Shown: positions 54,195 to 63,342 of the stretch, piece by piece
How the letters are laid out: the number at the start of each line of letters is the position of its first letter
Position numbering within the stretch: position 1 is the first letter of the stretch
NCBI GenBank assembly: GCA_026075535.2
Contig: AP026545.1
Coordinates: 1,240,001-1,304,000, forward strand
DNA: 64,000 nucleotides
Reading direction: 5' to 3'
Origin: Tricholoma matsutake
Lineage: Eukaryota; Basidiomycota; Agaricomycetes; Agaricales; Tricholomataceae
Program-made: the position numbers and the translations under genes
Notes under the pieces: model-generated
The model's database searches: none
Told to the model about the DNA's origin: nothing
The model's input: only the letters and a program-made list of their open reading frames with translations

Positions 54195-57100
54195 TCATGA
54201 GTCAATATCCATCATTTTATCAGAGCCAGACAACCAAGTAACATCAACATAGCTGAAGTCTGCAGGACCATAGAGATTGGAATGTGGGAGTGTGATGTGA
54301 GAAGGAGTGGGGAAGTCTATCTGAGAGCTAGTAGGGGATGCAGTACGAGGAGGTCTTTACACTCCCCCCCCCCAATCTGAGCAGACTCTGCTCAGACACT
54401 TGGATGGTCCAAGTACTGTCTGAGTACTGTCTGAGGACTTTGCTCAGACTTTGCTTGGACTTCTTTGGCTGAAAGTCCTGCCAAACTAAATGTCCAGTCC
54501 GAGCTGAGTCCGAGTGTCTGAGCGGAGTCTGAGTGGACCAGGACTCGTACAGTCCTAGGACTGTCCGAGTTGCTTATATAATTGACTGAAAAATCAGTGG
54601 CTACCGCAGGGATTGAACCCTCATAGTCACATGATAAAGTACATTTAAGGCAACAATATAACTGTAAGACTAAAGTATCATTACAGGTAGATAGTTTTAT
54701 CTCTCTATGTACCGCCCCAGCTGTGATGACAAATCACCACAGCTGCGTCACCAACGATGATGCCAGCTCATCATCGATCATCATCATTCACCACCAACCA
54801 CCACCACCACCACCACTCGATGATGATGCCTCCCTCCCATGTCCCGCTGCTGCCACTGCCCCCTGAACACCCCACAGCCACAGGCCCCGTGCCAGCACAC
54901 GATGAAATGGGCCCAAACAACGATAGAGTCGTTTGGGCCCCAGGTGAGTTTTTTCTTTTTTCTTTTCTCATGTTTTCTTTAAGCTAACACATTTTTTCAT
55001 TAATTATAGGTTATATCTATACTGTAGCAGCACAATGACCCCAAAACCACCAAACGAGGAACAACGACAAGACCACGACCCAGCAGCTGCCCCCACCAGT
55101 GCAAGCAACTGCTCGCATGGGGGAGAGCGGCTGCTAACAACAACAATGACCACAGGGAACAACGACACCACCCACCCCAGCCCTATGAGCCACTGCTCGT
55201 AGGGTGGACGACAGGTGGAACAACGACAATTAGGGGAGACCCCAATGACAGCCAGCACCCCCCATAACCGCCGCAGGCAACTGCTCATGGGTGGATGGGG
55301 GGTGCGAGAGTGCAGGTACTGACAGGAAGACAAAAAAGGCCCAAGAGACATCAACATCTCTTGGGTTCTAGATAAGTTTTTTTTTTCCTTTTCTCATTTC
55401 ATTTTTTGATTCTAACCAACTTTTTTTAGGTACAAACTACTACTGGCAACGACGACGATGGGGGACACCACCACCACCACCACTGCTGTGAGCCCTGCTC
55501 ACAGGGTGGAAGGAGATGAGGGGGAAGGGAGACGAGGGGGAAGAGAGACGAGAGGGAAGGGAGACGAGAGGGAAGGGAGACGATGACACCTGCCCCACAC
55601 CTACGAGCATCTGCTCATGGGGTGGTTCGGGGGGGAGAAGAATGGGCACAGGAGAGCGAGACGGCCAGGGGACAACCCAGGGAGAGACGAACGCCGCCAC
55701 GAGCAACTGTTGCTGTTTTTAATTTATTTTTATTATTGATAGTTATGGCCCCTCCCCTCGAGCTTGCGAGGGGAGGGCTTAGTATTATTTAGTTACCCAT
55801 ATTAATTACCCCTTGCACAGATGCAAGGGGGTCAATTTAATAATCTATTCATGATATATATAAAAATTAGATTTCACTAATAAATAGATATGATATATGT
55901 AACTTGAAATGACTACTTGGCTTAAGTGGTAGAGTGTGCATGTTTCATTGTCATGTGATTGCTAGTCCAGAAGGCTGTTGGTTCAATTCCTGCTGTGCAC
56001 ACATTATTTTGTGAGACTTATAAGACTTTCTCTAAGACTGGAACTCGGACTTTACTTGGACAGTACTTTAGAAGGTGTAAATAAATGCACAATTGATGTT
56101 GTCCGAGCAAAGTCCAAGTGCAGTCTGAGTGTCCGAGTGTCTGAGTGTCCGAGCAGAGTCCGAGCGGAGTCCACTCGGACTGGGAGGGGGAGTGTAAAGT
56201 ACTGAGTACGAGAGACATCGGAGTCAACATCAGGGACCTCGGCATTAAATGCAGCATTATCCTCACGGTTAGATTCATGGGTGGAATCAGTCTCTGAAGA
56301 TGAAAAGAAAACATCTGCTGCATCAGACGCAGTGGGAACTGCTGTTGGAATGGAAATTGTGGGGCCAGATGCTGAAGAGGTGGTGCCAGCAAGGTAGAAG
56401 GCAGCGGCATCAAAGCCAGTTAGGGATTGTGCTGTGATACCAGAAGCAGGAGGGGACGGATCTTCATCGCTCTGCCATGCCATGGCTGCCTCAAAGGCAG
56501 TTGGCTGGTCAGCACAAGGTGAATTATCTTCACTATCCCATGCCATAGCAGCCTGAGAGGCTGTGGGCACACTGAGTGGGTGATCAGCTGCAGCATCGTC
56601 CTCCCCATCACCATCATCATCACTGTCATCATCATCACTTTCGATATCCTCATCATCATTGGGAGCAGCATCGACATTGGCATAGGTGTAGCCCTCACCC
56701 TCACCCACATTGGCAATGGCAACAGCAACAGCATTCACATTAGCATTAGCAAATGGCTCATTCGACTCAGTGTCTGTAAAATAAAGGGCAGCATCAAGGC
56801 CAGTTACATTGGGTGGTGGACTGTAGTTGGCAGAGGCAGCTGTTGGGATGCTTGCTGTGATTGAATTCTCCTTGTCGTCGGCACCATCAGGCAGAGAGTA
56901 TGTGTACCCAGAGTGTTTTTCCCTTGCCCGTGGTTGTCTGGTTGGATCCTTCTCTGTGAGGTCAACACCCCAAGTCCACTTGTGGGACGCGGCAGGAAGA
57001 GACTGAAGCAGCTCAAGTTCAGACTTCGCATGTGCTGCAATATGGTTTGACTGTCTTGTTACTGATGCCTTTGAGGAGGCTGCCAGTGCCATGGCCGCTG

Positions 57101-57446
57101 CTGATGCCGGTGTTTGAGCCTGAAGCTCCTTGAGCAGGGCAAGCTCATGAAGCCAATGGAACCCTGCTGGGTGCCTGGTATTTGCATTTAATGCAGCATC
57201 AGCAGAGGATTCACAACCATTGATGAAGTTATGCATGCTGCATAGTTTGGCTAAACTATCTTGCACAAGACCCTGGAGATTGAGACATGATTGGCAATCA
57301 GGCTGACTCAGTGGCACCTGGCTACCAGGGTGAAATGAGTCAGTGATGGGTATTGAGGCATTTGTCCAGGGTGGCAATGCCCAAAATGCACTCGGGTCCT
57401 GGCTCCCAATAGTGTCTCCACCAACTGCATGCATATGAATCCACAA
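54195..57446 (-). CDS. hypothetical acidic Ala-rich protein, ORF split by element E4
   Basis: From MWIHMHAVGG at 57446 the frame is open to the E4 duplication (56205-56213, coding SRT) and resumes in frame at 54341 (ASPTSSQIDFPTPSH) to TGA at 54195-54197, giving about 462 codons without the insertion. It has FWALPPWTNASIPI, a CQSCLNLQGLV stretch, an Ala-rich helix region, an ANANVNAVAVAIANVGEG segment and a long Asp run (DDEDIESDDDDSDDD). The frame may start further upstream (57663). It lies 3' of the KDZ transposase on the same strand and could be a second gene of that transposon (inference). Function unknown. Confidence 0.55.
54597..54677 (-). repeat. left outward tRNA-like module of E4
   Basis: On the minus strand the B box GGGTTCAATCC is clear; the A box region (TAGTCTTACAG) is degraded. 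Confidence 0.55.
54909..55009 (+). other. GGGCCCAAAC hairpin and intron-like segment of E4
   Basis: The hairpin GGGCCCAAACAACGA-GTCGTTTGGGCCC (54909-54940) is followed by CAG|GTGAGT, a branch-like AAGCTAACAC and TTATAG; the intron-like part is 54944-55009 (66 nt). This is one of the best splice-site sets of the module. Confidence 0.65.
55748..55830 (+). repeat. two G/C-stem hairpins of E4
   Basis: CCCCTCCCCTCG-CGAGGGGAGGG (55748-55778) and CCCCTTGCA-TGCAAGGGG (55809-55830), separated by an A/T-rich spacer. Confidence 0.65.
55911..56000 (+). repeat. right outward tRNA-like module of E4
   Basis: A box TGGCTTAAGTGG and B box TGGTTCAATTCC, with a long spacer as in the other right-hand modules. 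Confidence 0.75.
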
Positions 57447-57905
57447 GGCAGATGGGCACCTCGGTCACCACACCATTATCCAATGCAGCCAAGAGAGATT
57501 CGAGCAGCAAATGTTCAATATTGATGTTGGCCAGACTGTCAGCCAAGGACTGAAGCAGGATTGGCACCTCGATCATAAGGCCAATGTTATTGCCGATGCT
57601 GATCCAGGACATGACATACATCTGTGATATATAATTACAAGGATCCCTATGTTTGGGCAACATCTTACAAGCTCATTATACAGACATTTTTGCATCCATT
57701 GTTGTTTTATCACATTGGATTGTTCAATCTCCAGCAATACCCACCGGAATCATGACTCCACATACCAGATGACCTCCTGTGTCCAATTTTGCAGGGCACC
57801 TTTCGGGCCCAATTGTAATGAAAAGGGGTTGAAGATAGCGAGCAATTTGTTTGACATACTGATTGTGGTTAGTTATCAAGATAATCTAGATTACATAATG
57901 GATAG

Positions 57906-59993
57906 TCACAAAGGGGAGTGATAATCAACATTTGTTGATCTGAATGCTTTGTCAGCCCTAAAGGCTAAGTCGTACCAGACAGCCTGCTGACGATGAGCAT
58001 ATGCTAGGCTACCAGGAGGGGTATTGTCAGAGATCAAGGTGGAGTGCCACTTCTGATTGTGATACATGAAATAGTGCACAGTCCACTACATTTTGTATGT
58101 GACCAGCAGAAGTTCCTCCTTCCATCTATTGCTCTGAGCCCATGATCTAAGCCAATGTACTCGACAGACTGAGAGATGTGAGTGGATTGAAAATAAATGG
58201 CATAAAATGTACATTCATTCCCAGAGTCGGCCACCATTGGCATTGGCATTGGCAGCGGCAGCAGCATCAGCACCAAATGCAGCATCCCCTAGATAACCAG
58301 ATTGGCAAGACTTGTGCCAAATCCAGGAAAGATGAAGGTTGGTTGAACCAGGCACATTGGGTTTAAGAATAGCTGTGCTAGCCTTCAGGTCATCCTTTGT
58401 TAACAGCTGAAACATACTTAATGTGTCGGCATCACATTGCAAAGCAACCAAGCACCTTCAGCAATGCATATACATTTGGGCATTCAAAGTAACATTGTCT
58501 ACCAATTCCTTGACCACAGATCTGGCCCGGATGTGAACACCCTTCCTGGGTGCCAGTCGAACGATATGCGAATATTGAAATGATTTTTTGGCAATGAGCT
58601 CTCCAAGCCGATTTAGCAAACAGCTTGCCTGGTTCTTCTGAAGCAGAATCTCCACTTTAGCAAGATGTCCATTGGATTGTAGTTGTATTTGTTGCTCTTC
58701 CACTGGAATGGCATATGTGACATCTGAAAATTGTCAAGTGCCTGCAGCTGGAGTTTCTTCATCTGAAAGGTCAAATTTGGCTTCATTGTCAGGGGTGATA
58801 CGTGAGGGGGCAATCTGATGATTGGCAGCACTTTGTAATTGTGTTAATGTTATCATATGGGAAGCAAGCACTTGTCTTTCACATTCAACAAATTGCACAT
58901 CCAAAACCTGCGGTGATTTACCAAGCCAACAGACTTGGTCTCATAGGTCAATCCTGCAAAACAATGGTGAGGTGAGATATACAGTCAAAAATTCAACATA
59001 CTGCATCTCTTCAACACTGATGGCAAAATCAATCCACTCCTCAACAGATTGAACCACTGTTGATGCAGTGTCCAATGCCATTGCTGTTGCTGTTGCTGTT
59101 GCTGGTGCTGGTGCCAATGCCGCTTCCATTGCCAGTGCCTGCATTGCATAAATATCCATCACCTTTACGTCAACAAGCCTCATTGCTTCTGCAGCTATCA
59201 CTTCATCTTCCCATTGACTGACAGCCTGGTTGCTGAATGTTGCTGTGAGTTGTATGTGATGCTTGCTGAGTTGCACGGAGGTCTCGAGGGCTTCTCAATA
59301 TTTTGAGCACAGTGTAATTGCCATTCCAAGCATTTTCTTGTGATTTGAATCTGTAGCGTGATCATCAAGCATTTCTGCCCAATGTGGCAAGGTTGCTGTT
59401 CTGACTGTGGGGGAAATGGAATTCAGTGTCAACCACAGAGACTCGAGTATTTTGCCTGCTACAATGCCAGACCCTGGAATGAAAGATGGAGCATAGTGAA
59501 AAAAGCATTCATCCTTGTGGCCATGAACATGCATAAGCCCAATGGCCTGGTCAATGGTCAAGCCAGCTGGAAGATGGGCACCAATACGTTCCTGAAGGTG
59601 GATAATGTACTGGCAGACAATGTTGTAAATGAGCATGACTCCCTGTTGAGGGTCAACTCTGGTGGTCTTCAGCGCTTGAAGGAAAGCAAAGTCAACATTC
59701 TTCTGTTGTTCTCCCCAAAACAGGTTTACCAATGCATTGGGGGCATAACAGCCATGCCGTGCACATGCAATGGCCACCAACCCAGTAATATCACAGGCAT
59801 TTGATGCCTGTAGAGCATTTGCAATGGCCTGGAATTTATTTTCACAAGGAGCCTTCTGGCCAAGCAAATATGCATCAGGCCAGCTTTGGACATTGGGAAG
59901 GGACTGGTACATCCTGTCAAGTGTTCTATGGCAGACAGGAGGAACTGCTCATATTCAGCCTTGTTTGGAGCCATGCCTGCTCCATCCCATAGG
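57906..59993 (-). pseudogene. KDZ-family transposase, N-terminally truncated
   Basis: Going down the minus strand: CDITGLVAIACARHGCYAPN, a GEQQKNVDFAFLQAL stretch, LIYNIVCQY, GLMHVHGHKDECFFHYAPSF, GSGIVAGKILESLW and LDDHATDSNHKK (59295-59912), the standard order of the KDZ (Kyakuja-Dileera-Zisupton) catalytic region. Downstream text (ERQVLASHMITLTQLQSAAN, an IVRLAPRKGVHIR block, DDLKASTAILKPN, RVHWLRSWAQSNRW, QAVWYDLAF) is the KDZ C-terminal region, ending at TGA 57906-57908. Stops and frame changes (for example after CSKY and at 58457) show decay. The N-terminal CxC zinc part is missing at the E5 junction. Confidence 0.85.
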
Positions 59994-60250
59994 AGGTCTT
60001 TACACTCCCCCACCTTTCCTAGTGGACTCTGACTGGAGTCCGACTGGACTGACCAGAGTCCAACTGGAGTCCACTGGGACTGGTCACCAGCCAACTGCCG
60101 GCAAAGTTGCCAGTCCAGTCCCAGTCCAGTCCGACCAGACTCTGAGTGGAATCCACTCAAACACTGGATTCCACTCGGACTAGTCCAGTGGAGTCCAGTT
60201 GGAGTCCAGTTGGAGTCCAGTTGGATTCCACTGAAAAAGTGTGTAAAAAA

Positions 60251-60324
60251 AGGAATCGAACCCAGATCCCTGTAGGTTGATTATGTAATTATAATATGCA
60301 ATATAACCAATACACCACAGTACC
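60251..60324 (-). repeat. left outward tRNA-like module of E5
   Basis: On the minus strand: A box TGGTGTATTGG and B box GGTTCGATTCC, the latter a perfect consensus. Related to the E3 left module. Confidence 0.78.
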
Positions 60325-60686
60325 TTGTGTAAGGTATCATCTATTTGCATTAGGTACCATGGTGCAGCTGTGTATGACAAAGCATATAGCCGCGTCATCA
60401 AATGTGCCAGCTCATCACTCACCACCACCACCACCACCACCACCACCGTCGACGCCGCCTCCCTCCTCTCCACTCTACCACCACCACCACTGCGTGGACA
60501 CCCACCACCACTGCTCCCATGCCCAATCCACCATCACCACCACCCGCAAACGAGCTGACTGGATGGGCTCTATGTAAGTTTTTTTTTGTTTGCTTTTTGT
60601 TTTTATAAACTAACTAACCTGTTTCTTTAGCTTTCTAGGTTATAATCTACTGGTAACGATGCCACCACCTGCAAACAAGCCAACAC

Positions 60687-60935
60687 GGGCCCAAACGACG
60701 CAGATCACATCGTTGGGGCCCCACATAAGTTTTTTTCATTTGATTTTTGTTTTTATAAACTAACTAACTCGTTTTTTTAGTTTTCTTGGTTATAATCTAC
60801 TAGTAACGACACCACCACCCACAAACGAGCCAATGCGGGCCCAAACGATGCAGATCGCATCGTTTGGGCCCTACATAAGTTTTTTTCATTTGATTTTTGA
60901 TTTTATAAACTAACTTGTTTTTTTAGTTTTCTAGG
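60687..60935 (+). other. tandem hairpin-intron modules of E5
   Basis: Two units of about 150 bp follow a first intron-like stretch at 60572. The second hairpin (60837-60871) has perfect 15-bp arms GGGCCCAAACGATGC around AGATC. In both units the expected GTAAGT reads ATAAGT after a C, as expected from a CpG-to-CpA change, so splicing there would be lost; the copy at 60572 keeps GTAAGT. Confidence 0.6.
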
Positions 60936-61482
60936 TTATAATCTACTAGTAATGACACCACCACCCACAAACAAGCCAACACACCCACCCCACACCTATG
61001 AGCCCCTGCTTGTAGGGTGGATTGTGAGTGTGTGCAGTCAACGACGATGACGATGCCGCCTACCAGCACCAGGACCCAGAATGACCCAGACCCAATGACA
61101 CCCATGCCAGCCCCCTCCTCCTGGATGTGAGGGTGTCGATAAAGGATAGGAGACAGCAGAGGGGCACCGGGAGACCTGCGGAGCAGGATACCCACCTGGT
61201 AAGCACCCACCTACCCCCTCCCTTGCATGCCACATCACTGACCCCTCCCCCCAACCCCTCCAAACTAGGAGACCCACAAAACTGACAACACACCCACTCC
61301 ATGCCAATGAGCACCTGCTTGTCACCTGGATGGTGGGTACACCAGGGCTATGACCACCACGGCATCCATCCCCACGCCTACAAGCCTCTGCTCATAGGGT
61401 GGATGATGGGTGCGGCTTGCTACGGCGACAGACATGTGCGAGGAGGGGTGGGCGATGACACCCACCCCAGACCGCATCCCCC

Positions 61483-61736
61483 AACCCCCCCTCCCATGCA
61501 TTTTGCATGGGGAGGGGTCTTTATTATTTTTAATTTATCTCTGCCCCCCCCCCTCGCACCGAATGCGAGGGGTATATATATTGTAGTACTTATGAATCCC
61601 CCCCTCGTGCCAAACGTGAGGGGTTCAGTTTTTTATGTACATAGTAATAATCCCCCCCCTCTCGCAAGATGCGAGAGGGGTTTTTTTTTGTTTATTATTA
61701 TATTATACCCACTCCCTCGTGTCCTACACGAGGGAT
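61483..61736 (+). repeat. tandem G/C-stem hairpins with T-tracts of E5
   Basis: Stems: CCCTCCCATGCA/TGCATGGGGAGGG, CCCCTCGCA/TGCGAGGGG, CCCCTCGTG/CGTGAGGGG, CCCCTCTCGCA/TGCGAGAGGGG and CCCTCGTGT/ACACGAGGG. T runs follow several. Loops differ while the stems are kept. Confidence 0.7.
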
Positions 61737-61839
61737 GTGGTTAATTAAAATTTTTTGATCTTAATTGTTTAAAAAATGCCTCCTCGAAGAATATGAAAAG
61801 TTGAGTCATGAATAAACCTTATATTGATCCCCAATAAAT

Positions 61840-61928
61840 CTCCTGTGGCTCAAGTGGTTGAGCACACTTGTTTGGTTTGTCATGTGATTCCTTATGGTGA
61901 GGTCTTGAGTTCAATTCCTGCAGTACAC
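61840..61928 (+). repeat. right outward tRNA-like module of E5
   Basis: A box TGGCTCAAGTGG and B box GAGTTCAATTCC. Confidence 0.76.
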
Positions 61929-62275
61929 AAATTTATTTTGCAGGTACTTTATGAAATTCACCAAGTCCGAAGTCCTTTGAGCTCATATCCAATTGACTTA
62001 TCATTTGGTTGCACTCGGACTCCACTCAGACTCCAGTTGGACTCCACTCAGACTCCAGTTGGACTCCACTTGGACTCCACTTGGACTCCACTTGGACTCC
62101 ACTTGGACTCCACTTGGACTCCACTTGGACTCCAATGGGGGATTGAACTCTACATGACTTAGTGTAGTTCAATTGGACTCCACTTGGACTCCACTTGGAC
62201 TCCACTCAGACTCCAGTGGACTCTGGTCAGTCCAGTTGGAGTCCACTAGGACAGGTGGGGGACTGTAAAGTACTG

Positions 62276-63342
62276 TGGAGGAGTAAGAACATATAGCAGA
62301 TCTGAAACTAGTGTAAATTTGTGGATTTGTTGAGGGATGGAAGACGTACATAAAGGCAGAGTCAGATTCTGGTCATGAGATGTAGGCGGTTGAAGGCATA
62401 GTTTCTCATCCAAATTGTATAGGAGGGTGATGTGGGTTAACTGTGCATGTGACATAACATATCTTGCATAGGCAAACCATCAACTCCTGATGTTGTGAAG
62501 GACGTCACCACAATAGTGTTCCATTGGAAATGCCCAATAGGCCCAGACTGGGCCCATAGCTCTGATGGTTGGAGCAATATGCAGCAAGGCATGAACAGTG
62601 AGCGGGCAGCATGAAACACAATCCAGATCATCTTGACAGTAGAACCTGGCAAGTCATTAATCAAAATTGCATTGAAGTGAGAGGTGGAAGCATGTACTGC
62701 TCATAGTCTTGAACCCACTTCTGGAAATTCTGGTCAAGGTCATCAATTTCTTCATGCATGATTTCAAGGTCAATGCAACATGTAAGCAGTTGAACAAGTT
62801 TCACGAAATGGTTGTAATAGTGTTCATTCAGGAAGAAGCATGGGTGCAAGGTATAAGGTCCAAATTGTATAGGTTTCAGCAATCATTTTCGCCTTTTCTG
62901 ACACAATGTTGGGGATGCAGGACCCAAATGTGGCAGGAATTGTTTCTCCAGCCTGAAAGGTTGCCTCTCCAATTGCTTCCCAGACAGTTTTCATAATCAC
63001 ATAGTCCCGCCCATCATGATCCAAGTCCTTGAACTTTCCAGTCCAAAAGAGAACCAGATTAAGGATTAGGTTCGCCCAGATGAGATGCATGAAGTCGTAG
63101 GGGAATGAAGTTGGAAATGAGAGGGAGCTTAATGCACTGAGCAATGGGATGCCTTTGATGCCAAACTTAGTAGAAAATTTATCAAAATCTTTGCTAGTTG
63201 AAGCAGATTGAACTATCCCTGCTTGTTCAAGGAATGATGCATGATTGCGGAGCAGAAGAGCAGATGGGTTGTATGAGTCCCAAGAGCCTGGAAAGAAAGA
63301 ATGATCCAAGGGCACGTAATGTGTTTTTGTGCCAGGTTGCAG
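62276..63342 (-). pseudogene. CACTA-type Tnp2 transposase, C-terminal half
   Basis: Going down the minus strand: VPLDHSFFPGS, KFGIKGIPLLSALSSLSFP and SFPYDFMHLIWANLILNLVL, then WTGKFKDLD, VWEAIGEATFQAGETIPATFG, YTIWTLYLAPMLL, YYNHFVKLVQLLTCC and a decayed tail (AQLTHITLLYNLDEKL). I know this order from Tnp2-family transposases of mushroom CACTA elements. A frameshift lies near 62850 and stops follow. The 5' side is cut by an LTR at 63343, the 3' side by E5. Confidence 0.8.

Larger units (their letters stand above)
54351..56204 (+). mobile_element. E4: TIR element with outward tRNA-like modules, in an ORF
   Basis: The left end AGGTCTTTACACTCCCCC and right end (inverted CAGTACTTTACACTCCCCC) are flanked by AGTACGAGG and AGTACGAGA (8 of 9). 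Subterminal GAGTCC/GGACTC units occur at both ends. Inside, in order: left tRNA-like module, CCACCACC stretch, hairpin-intron module, palindromes (GAGCAACTGCTCGC at 55101 and others), a second hairpin (55338-55366), G/C hairpins and the right tRNA-like module. At 1854 bp it is the cleanest copy, with no nested insertion. Confidence 0.9.
59994..62275 (+). mobile_element. E5: TIR element with outward tRNA-like modules, flanks not matching
   Basis: The left end AGGTCTTTACACTCCCCC and right end (inverted CAGTACTTTACAGTCCCCC) are as in E4, but the outside 9-mers TCCCATAGG and TGGAGGAGT differ. GGACTCCA units fill both ends (60005-60235 and 62015-62250), most regularly at the right. Inside are a left tRNA-like module, a CCACCACC stretch, three intron-like modules in tandem (60570-60935), palindromes, a CACCCACCTACCCCC region, four to five G/C hairpins and a right tRNA-like module. 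Confidence 0.85.
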
